In this document: positions 41,218 through 48,499 of the stretch, piece by piece
Position numbering within the stretch: position 1 is the stretch's first letter
Layout of the letters: each line of letters opens with the position of its first letter
Assembly (NCBI RefSeq): GCF_002272135.1
Contig: NZ_NPBF01000016.1
Span: 1-48,499, forward strand
DNA length: 48,499 nucleotides
Direction of reading: 5' to 3'
From: Virgibacillus sp. 7505
GTDB lineage: Bacteria > Bacillota > Bacilli > Bacillales > Amphibacillaceae
Notes under the pieces: model-generated
Database searches by the model: none
The model's input: only the letters and a program-made list of their open reading frames with translations
What the model was told of the DNA's origin: nothing
Translations under genes and position numbers: made by a program

Positions 41218-42058
41218 TTGGCTGCCGCCGATTCACTTACATCCGGTATTCTGGGGTTTCCTGCTGCTTGCTGTATTGACCGGGATGCTTATGGAAGTAC
41301 TTATTCTATTCATCATAGTACTGCTGCATGAAATGGGACATTATTTGGCGGCACGTCATTTTCGCTGGCGTATCCGCCGTATCATGCTATGGGTTTTCGG
41401 CGGTGTGATGGAAACCGATGAACAAGGAAATCGAAGGGCTCTGGAAGAAGCAATCGTGATTCTTTCAGGACCAGCTGTCCACCTAATTCTGTATGCGGCG
41501 CTATACAGCCTTTCTGCTATATCTATACCGCAATCCGTACTGGAGACAGCTTATATGTATAATACGACCATTCTTCTTTTTAACCTGCTGCCTATTTGGC
41601 CGCTTGATGGCGGTAAATTGATTGGATTATTACTGTCCTTGCAAATGCCCTACCGGAAGGCTCATACCACCCTTATCCTTGTCAGCTGGATGATTGGTAC
41701 AGCTGTTCTTCTGTATGTGTGCATGGCCATGCCATTTACATTGAGTACAGTCAGCCTTCTCTGTTTTCTATTGTGGGAAAATCGGCTAGAATGGAAACGA
41801 CGCTATTATGTCTTTCTGCGTTTCCTGCTGCAGCGTGCTACATACGGGACGAATGCTGGAATCAGCACGCCGATTTTTGCTACATCGGAAACGGCTCTCC
41901 TGGATGTACTGTCACAATACAGGAGAAACAGGCGGCATATAATTGTAGTGAAGGGGAAAAATGCATTACTGGACGAACAGCAATGCAGTGATATGTACTT
42001 CAAGCGGAAACAGGCACATTGTACAGTGGCGGATATTCTGCAACAAAACAGACAGTGA
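41204..42058 (+). CDS. spoIVFB: Stage IV sporulation intramembrane metalloprotease FB
   Basis: The 284-residue membrane protein is an S2P/M50B protease with zinc site H42-E43...H46 (LLHEMGHYLA) and D135 in NLLPIWPLDGGKL. The C-terminal part (about 215-284) resembles a CBS-type domain. It cleaves pro-sigma-K in the mother cell. TTG start, six bases after AGGAGG, within the end of spoIVFA. Confidence 0.94.
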   Translation: MTRHDWLPPIHLHPVFWGFLLLAVLTGMLMEVLILFIIVLLHEMGHYLAARHFRWRIRRIMLWVFGGVMETDEQGNRRALEEAIVILSGPAVHLILYAALYSLSAISIPQSVLETAYMYNTTILLFNLLPIWPLDGGKLIGLLLSLQMPYRKAHTTLILVSWMIGTAVLLYVCMAMPFTLSTVSLLCFLLWENRLEWKRRYYVFLRFLLQRATYGTNAGISTPIFATSETALLDVLSQYRRNRRHIIVVKGKNALLDEQQCSDMYFKRKQAHCTVADILQQNRQ

Positions 42059-42066
42059 GGAAAGCA

Positions 42067-43479
42067 ATGCTATCATTATATATGTTTTTCAAAGGAACAG
42101 AAAAAGCAGCTTTAACAGTGAATCGCGGCCAAGTGCAGGAAGTGTTCTTGGATCGGCCGGGTATGGGCTCGAAAGTTGGAAGCATTTATAAAGGAATTAT
42201 ACGGCATGTGGATCACGGCCTGCAGGCGGCCTTCGTCGATTATGGAGAAGACCGGCAAGGATTTTTGCAGCGTGAGGAAGTTCCAGCATGCAAACAAGAT
42301 CAATCGCTCCGTATCGAGCAGGTAATACAGGAGAGACAGGCTCTTTACGTTCAAGTACAAAAAGACGCCTATGGTACAAAAGGGGCGAAGCTTTCCGCTA
42401 TTATCACTATTCCGGGGACCGGCCTCGTTTATTTGCCGGATGGGAACTACGTAGCTGTATCTAAGAAATTGCCGGAAGAGAGAGCAGCTAAATGGAAAGC
42501 ACAGATGACGAATCTCCTGACACCAGGAGAAGGCGTCATTGTACGTACAGAAGCAGATAGATTATCAGAAGAAGTTTTGTTGGAAGAACTGGAGCGTCTC
42601 CGAGATAAGTGGCGTGCTTTGTCAGCGCAGAAAGTTAATCCGCCTGCGGTTGTTTTCCGAGATGCTCTTATTCCAGATCAGCTGCTCCGTCGCTTTCCAG
42701 CAGGAACTTTAGGTGAGGTCGTGGTAGATGATGGGTTCGAAGCGAGACAGCTTCGCCAGCAATATCCAGAGCTTAGCGAGAAGATCAGGTGGGAACGAGA
42801 GGCAGAAACACTCCTGCCTCAGCCGCTGTCTGTACTTTGGGACCGTCTGGTTTCGCCGATTACGAGTATTGACAGAGGCATCACCTTGCATATCGATCAA
42901 ACAGAAGCAATGACGGTCATTGATGTAAACAGTGGCGGCTACACAGGTCATTCGGATAAAAATCAGACAGCTGTCATGGTCAATCAGCTGGCGGCAAAGG
43001 CAATTGCCCGGGAAATTCAACTGCGCAATCTGTCAGGGATCATACTGATAGATTTTGTATCCATGAAACGGCCGGATCAACAGCGCGCTGTTTTGCAAAC
43101 TTTTCGGCAAGCACTCCAGCAGGATACACGGCGGACGGAAGTCTATGGATTTACGAAGCTTGGCCTTTTGGAAATGTCGAGGAAACGAGAACGGCCGTCC
43201 TTAATGGAACAGCTGCAAGCTCCGATCCTCAGAGGTTTATCCTTTGAGACGAAATGTTTTCTGCTTGAACGGGAAATCATTAGTCTGTCAGCAGACAAGA
43301 TATATCTTCTCTCAGGCAGAAAGGAACAGATCAATCATTTTCTTAAGCTGACAGGCAGCAATCCTGCCTATGAAGCCGTATTTGTGAATTTCCAGGATAC
43401 AAATGAACTCAAACTGACGGAGACAGATATGGAAACTGTAAGAAGAGATGGGTTAGATAGTCTTGACAATCTTTTTTGA
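42067..43479 (+). CDS. RNase E/G family ribonuclease lacking the zinc-link motif
   Basis: The 470-residue protein has an S1 RNA-binding domain near the N-terminus (SKVGSIYKGIIRHVDHGLQAAFVDYG, about residues 35-60). The DNase I-like catalytic core carries the metal aspartates in VIDVNSGGYTG and ILIDFVSMKRPDQQ. The RKRxRPSLxEQL segment is present, but the CPxCxGxG zinc link that normally follows is replaced by APILRGLSFETKC. Bacillus subtilis has no such enzyme; other Bacillaceae carry it before rplU. ATG 42067 follows GAGGAAAG; it starts eight bases after spoIVFB. Confidence 0.9.
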   Translation: MLSLYMFFKGTEKAALTVNRGQVQEVFLDRPGMGSKVGSIYKGIIRHVDHGLQAAFVDYGEDRQGFLQREEVPACKQDQSLRIEQVIQERQALYVQVQKDAYGTKGAKLSAIITIPGTGLVYLPDGNYVAVSKKLPEERAAKWKAQMTNLLTPGEGVIVRTEADRLSEEVLLEELERLRDKWRALSAQKVNPPAVVFRDALIPDQLLRRFPAGTLGEVVVDDGFEARQLRQQYPELSEKIRWEREAETLLPQPLSVLWDRLVSPITSIDRGITLHIDQTEAMTVIDVNSGGYTGHSDKNQTAVMVNQLAAKAIAREIQLRNLSGIILIDFVSMKRPDQQRAVLQTFRQALQQDTRRTEVYGFTKLGLLEMSRKRERPSLMEQLQAPILRGLSFETKCFLLEREIISLSADKIYLLSGRKEQINHFLKLTGSNPAYEAVFVNFQDTNELKLTETDMETVRRDGLDSLDNLF

Positions 43480-43490
43480 AGTGTGATAAC
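43463..43490 (+). promoter_or_regulatory. Promoter of the rplU operon
   Basis: TTGACA (43463-43468) is a perfect -35 inside the end of the RNase gene. GATAAC (43485-43490, spacing 16) or the overlapping TAACAT (spacing 18) serves as -10. Confidence 0.6.
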
Positions 43491-43494
43491 ATCA

Positions 43495-43590
43495 GTATGT
43501 TACACGAGGTTAGCACCCGTGCTACAACCGCGCAGATCAGGTTTCAAGCTTACGAGCGCCTGTGATGGCGAGTCTGAGTTTAAGAGGAGG
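43495..43590 (+). ncRNA. Ribosomal protein L21 leader
   Basis: The 5' untranslated region before rplU holds the L21 leader pattern known in Bacillales: GAGGTTAGCACCCGTGCTACAACCGCGCAGATCAGG region with hairpins, including CGAGCGCC...GGCGAGTC, ending at the AGGAGG of rplU. It is taken to mediate feedback of the L21 operon. Confidence 0.7.
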
Positions 43591-43598
43591 TGCGTTAC

Positions 43599-43907
43599 AT
43601 GTACGCAATTATTGAAACTGGTGGAAAACAAGTTAAAGTAACAGAAGGACAAACTATCTACGTTGAGAAATTGGACGGAGAGAACGGTGCGGAAGTTACT
43701 TTTGACAAAGTATTGGTAGTTGGTGGCGACGATGTTAAAATCGGTGCTCCATTCGTTGAAGGTGCGACGGTTACTGCAACTGTTGAGAAGCAAGGCCGCG
43801 CTAAAAAGATCAACGTGATCAAGTTTAAAGCGAAGAAAAACTACAAACGCAAACAAGGCCATCGTCAACCTTACACTAAATTGACAATCGGCAAAATCAA
43901 CGCGTAA
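43599..43907 (+). CDS. rplU: 50S ribosomal protein L21
   Basis: The 102-residue protein starts [11 protein letters not shown] and ends with the L21 pattern [24 protein letters not shown] 43599 is eight bases after AGGAGG; the GTG at 43590 lies in that SD. It is the first gene of the conserved rplU-prp-rpmA operon. Confidence 0.98.
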   Translation: MYAIIETGGKQVKVTEGQTIYVEKLDGENGAEVTFDKVLVVGGDDVKIGAPFVEGATVTATVEKQGRAKKINVIKFKAKKNYKRKQGHRQPYTKLTIGKINA

Positions 43908-43915
43908 GGCGAACC

Positions 43916-44550
<635 letters not shown>

Positions 44551-44560
44551 TGTTTGAAGA

Positions 44561-44593
44561 GAGACTCTAGCCTTCGGGTTAGAGTCTTTTTTT
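44561..44593 (+). terminator. Intrinsic terminator after rpmA
   Basis: GACTCTAGCC, a TTCG tetraloop and GGTTAGAGTC (one G-U pair), followed by seven T. Confidence 0.93.
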
Positions 44594-44679
44594 CTAATCC
44601 ACATCTATTGCACCACATATTGTTGAGTATGAAAAAGGAGTTGCCCTCTCCACTTCTTTTTCGTAAAGGAGGAATACGG

Positions 44680-45213
44680 TTGGAATATCATGAAGTGATG
44701 ACGCTGTTAGGATTTACACGCCATGAATGGATGAATCGGCTCCAACTCCTACATAGCTATTCTAAATTAGGTAAGGATGAAAAGGTACAGGAAAAAATCG
44801 AGGAAGCCATTCACTTGGCAGATGAGGAGCGAAAGCTCTCCAATCTGAACATTCCAGAGACTTTCGTCTGGATTCTCTCTTTCAACTGGACCTACTCTCA
44901 GTTTCGGATTAAATTCCAAGTGGACGAGCCTATACCGAAGATTTGGGAATATGACAAGAGGATTCGAGAAAACTTAGAAACAGTAGTGGATGCATTAAGT
45001 GAAAGTGCACAAGAGATGGAATTGTATGAAGGCTTGCTCCATGTAAAGACGCGGCAGGAAGAGCCGGTCATAGAAATGTCGTTTGTCGGGACGTTTACTG
45101 GCTGGGATAATTTACAATTGATCGGCCAGAAGGAATGTGTCCGGGAAGTGAAAATCGAATCATTGCCAGAGAAGAAATCACGCTGTACCATCGTACTGGC
45201 GTGCAATATATGA
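44680..45213 (+). CDS. spo0B: Sporulation phosphotransferase Spo0B
   Basis: The protein has about 177 residues. The phospho-accepting histidine is H15 in FTRHEWMNRLQLLHSYSKLG, within the helical dimerisation hairpin; a degenerate ATPase-like C-terminal domain follows. It relays phosphate from Spo0F to Spo0A. TTG 44680 is seven bases after GGAGG; the frame open to 44554 runs through the rpmA terminator and is not coding. It is nine bases before obg. Confidence 0.9.
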   Translation: MEYHEVMTLLGFTRHEWMNRLQLLHSYSKLGKDEKVQEKIEEAIHLADEERKLSNLNIPETFVWILSFNWTYSQFRIKFQVDEPIPKIWEYDKRIRENLETVVDALSESAQEMELYEGLLHVKTRQEEPVIEMSFVGTFTGWDNLQLIGQKECVREVKIESLPEKKSRCTIVLACNI

Positions 45214-46503
<1,290 letters not shown>

Positions 46504-46530
46504 TTCTGTGTGAGCCAAGGTGGGGATAGC

Positions 46531-46980
46531 ATGGCAGAGAAGGAAGAACAATTTTACCTCGTACGCAGTGATGTACTGCCGGAATCGATGAAAAAAACAT
46601 TACAGGCAAAGGAACTGCTGGAGCGGAAAAAAGTTGCTTCTGTTTTCGATGCAGTGCAGCAGGTTGACCTTTCCCGCAGTGTGTTTTATAAATATCGGGA
46701 TGCGGTATTCCCGTTCCGCGCCATGGTGAAGCAGCGGATGATTACCCTATTCTTCCACTTAGAGGATCGGACTGGTACGCTGTCTGAGCTATTGGCTATC
46801 GTAGCTAGGTCAGGTGGAAACATCCTGACAATTCACCAGACGATACCCCTGCAAGGAAGAGCCAACGTAACCATATCATTGAATACGGCTGGTATGCATA
46901 CCGATATCCAGTCGCTGCTTGATGAACTGAGAGCTTTAGCATATGTAGATAAAGTAGAGATTTTGAGTTCGGAAGCTTAG
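46531..46980 (+). CDS. pheB: ACT-domain protein PheB
   Basis: The 149-residue protein has a C-terminal ACT domain (about residues 70-145; [33 protein letters not shown]), preceded by a helical part ([11 protein letters not shown]). It stands before pheA as in Bacillus; the exact function is unsettled. ATG 46531 is eight bases after AAGGTG. Confidence 0.92.
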   Translation: MAEKEEQFYLVRSDVLPESMKKTLQAKELLERKKVASVFDAVQQVDLSRSVFYKYRDAVFPFRAMVKQRMITLFFHLEDRTGTLSELLAIVARSGGNILTIHQTIPLQGRANVTISLNTAGMHTDIQSLLDELRALAYVDKVEILSSEA

Positions 46981-46998
46981 GCAAGGGAGCAGAGGAAT

Positions 46999-47862
46999 AT
47001 GAAGATCAGTTATCTAGGACCAAAGGGAACATTCACGAAAATGGCAGTAGATGCGTTATTCCCTGGGGAAGAAGCATACAGCTATGCGACGATTCCGCAA
47101 TGTATGGATGCTGTCACAAACGGGGAAATGGATTATTGTGTCGTTCCAGTCGAGAATACGATTGAAGGTACGGTGCCAATAACGATGGATTATCTGATCC
47201 ATCAAGCAAAACTGCCGATTGTCGGAGAGATTGTCATACCGATAAGACAGCATTTACTGACAAAGGATGTCATGGAGTTAAGTGAAATTGAAGCGGTATA
47301 CTCCCATAGTCATGCGATTGCACAATGTCATCAGTTTTTGCATACGAAGCTCCCGCAAGCAGTTACCCATGCTACTTCCTCCACTGGTACAGCGGCTGAG
47401 ATGGTTGCTGGAATGGAGGAGGCTGCCGCTGCGATCGGCAATGAACTGGCTGCGAAAGAATTCGGTCTGACGATTTTACAAGAAGATATCCATGACTATG
47501 CAAATAATCACACACGCTTCTTTATCTTGGCCGACCCTGCAGCGAAGGTTCCTGATACAATCGTTTCAGGAAGTAACAGAAAAACGTCTTTGTACGTAAC
47601 GCTTCCTAGTGACTACGCAGGTGCACTGCATCAAGTATTGGCAGCATTTGCTTGGCGGAAGATCAATATGTCGAAGATTGAATCCAGACCGATGAAAACT
47701 GGACTGGGAAATTACTTTTTCATCATGGATGTTACATGTGAAGCGGAGGATATACTCTTTCAAGGTGTCCAGCAGGAACTTACAGCATTAGGCTGCAGTC
47801 TGACGGTACTTGGAAGCTACCCGATTCATCAATATGAGAAAAAAGCCGGAGCGAATTTATAG
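46999..47862 (+). CDS. pheA: Prephenate dehydratase
   Basis: The 287-residue monofunctional enzyme has YLGPKGTFTKMAV at the N-terminus, the catalytic TRF motif (NNHTRFFIL, about residues 172-180) and a C-terminal ACT domain with the phenylalanine-binding ESRPMKTGLGNYFFIMD. It makes phenylpyruvate for phenylalanine synthesis and is feedback-inhibited through the ACT domain in related proteins. Confidence 0.96.
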   Translation: MKISYLGPKGTFTKMAVDALFPGEEAYSYATIPQCMDAVTNGEMDYCVVPVENTIEGTVPITMDYLIHQAKLPIVGEIVIPIRQHLLTKDVMELSEIEAVYSHSHAIAQCHQFLHTKLPQAVTHATSSTGTAAEMVAGMEEAAAAIGNELAAKEFGLTILQEDIHDYANNHTRFFILADPAAKVPDTIVSGSNRKTSLYVTLPSDYAGALHQVLAAFAWRKINMSKIESRPMKTGLGNYFFIMDVTCEAEDILFQGVQQELTALGCSLTVLGSYPIHQYEKKAGANL

Positions 47863-47877
47863 CGTGCCGGCTTTTTC
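47839..47877 (+). terminator. Intrinsic terminator after pheA
   Basis: AAAAAGCCGG and CCGGCTTTTT pair, followed by CTATTTC; the stem includes the last pheA codons. Confidence 0.85.
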
Positions 47878-47951
47878 TATTTCAACCTTTTTGAATTTGA
47901 TGCATAAGATGGTGAAGTAGTGCGTGAGTTCATGAAAGGGGAGTTTCAGTT

Positions 47952-48499
47952 TTGAAGATTCATATTGTACAGAAAGGCGATACCATGTGGAGTATCGCAA
48001 GAAAATACGGTGTAAGCTTTGATGAATTACGACAATTGAATGGGCATATCCGTGAACCGGAGCTTGCGGTGCCAGGAATGAAGCTCAAAATACCGTCAAC
48101 AGCAAAAGCAGTAGCTACGGAAGCGGTCTTGCGCTCTGAAGCGGAAGGAGGTACTCCTCCTGTAAATGCAGGACAACAAACACCAGCTCCGACGTTCCAT
48201 AATACACCGCCTATCCAAGAGGATGACATGTCTGCTACTCCATATCCTATTATGCCGCAGATGCCGCAAATCTCTATGCCAGGTCAAGGTGGAGGTTCCA
48301 TTCCTAATCTGCCGCAGCAGCAAGCGTACATGGGGGCTCTTCCTACGCAGCCGATTACACAAATGCCGCCAGGCCAGCAGATGCATGGCTTTCCATCTTA
48401 TCAACCCCATCAAGGTGCCTGGCAGCAGGCGCCGCAGCACGGTAGCTGGCTGATACAGCAGCCAGGATACGGCGGTACGCCGATGCCTGGAGGGTGGAA
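47952..48499 (+). CDS. safA: LysM spore coat assembly protein SafA (partial, runs off the window)
   Basis: The visible 182 residues start with a LysM domain (IHIVQKGDTMWSIARKYGVSF, to about residue 48). A low-complexity region rich in proline, glutamine, methionine and glycine (PQMPQ, PPGQQ) follows, typical of SafA. It recruits inner-coat proteins to the spore cortex. TTG 47952 is eight bases after GGGGAG. The position after pheA matches Bacillus, but nadR/yrxA-type genes between them are absent. Confidence 0.88.
   Translation, partial: MKIHIVQKGDTMWSIARKYGVSFDELRQLNGHIREPELAVPGMKLKIPSTAKAVATEAVLRSEAEGGTPPVNAGQQTPAPTFHNTPPIQEDDMSATPYPIMPQMPQISMPGQGGGSIPNLPQQQAYMGALPTQPITQMPPGQQMHGFPSYQPHQGAWQQAPQHGSWLIQQPGYGGTPMPGGW

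Noticed and set aside
47880-47951. Sigma-E promoter for safA
   Set aside because: CATAAGAT at 47903-47910 is only a partial -10 and no -35 lies at the right distance.

Overview
The window is chromosomal DNA of a low-GC, endospore-forming member of the Bacillaceae. The clearest signs are spoIIB, spoIVFA, spoIVFB, spo0B and safA, together with mreBCD, minCD, rplU-prp-rpmA and obg in the order known from Bacillus. A Terribacillus/Oceanobacillus-like genus is my best guess, from gene content only. No rRNA, tRNA, CRISPR array, insertion sequence or phage gene was seen.

Left part (1-12.1 kb), mostly accessory genes. It starts with the end of a glycine-betaine/choline-type ABC transporter (minus strand) and a CarD-family regulator. 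Three consecutive T-box leaders then stand before a YvbW-type amino-acid permease, with a small ORF overlapping the permease start. Next come an AraC regulator divergent from an EamA exporter, an RsbR-family stressosome protein, and an aldo/keto reductase divergent from a second AraC regulator. A MerR regulator divergent from a zinc alcohol dehydrogenase follows, with a 19-bp-spacer promoter carrying a perfect dyad. A Crh/HPr-like protein lacks both phosphorylation sites.

Middle part (12.2-27.8 kb). It holds a histidine-phosphatase remnant and a DUF1349 gene. A guanidine-I riboswitch precedes a two-gene SMR exporter. An RpiR-controlled catabolic operon follows (RraA-like protein, DUF1932 dehydrogenase, DctM-type permease, short membrane protein), with cre-like sites and two paired operator-like palindromes. 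Then come a ClpP, an ECF-like sigma factor, an MFS-liaF-liaS-liaR operon, a tiny phospholipase A2-like protein and a YlmA-type ATPase. A tightly overlapped operon of two RimK-like ATP-grasp ligases and a 2H phosphoesterase closes this part.

Right part (27.9-48.5 kb), conserved core: folC, a GGDEF protein, yceI, comC, spoIIB, radC, mreBCD, minCD, a TRIC-type channel, a methyltransferase, spoIVFA-spoIVFB, an RNase E/G-family gene, the L21 leader with rplU-prp-rpmA, spo0B, obg, pheB, pheA and safA (cut by the window end). Compared with Bacillus subtilis as I remember it, maf is missing between spoIIB and radC. The GGDEF, yceI, TRIC, methyltransferase and RNase G genes are additions. The best candidates for undescribed biology are the RpiR/RraA/DctM operon, the tandem ATP-grasp/2H operon and the triple T-box with its coupled small ORF.
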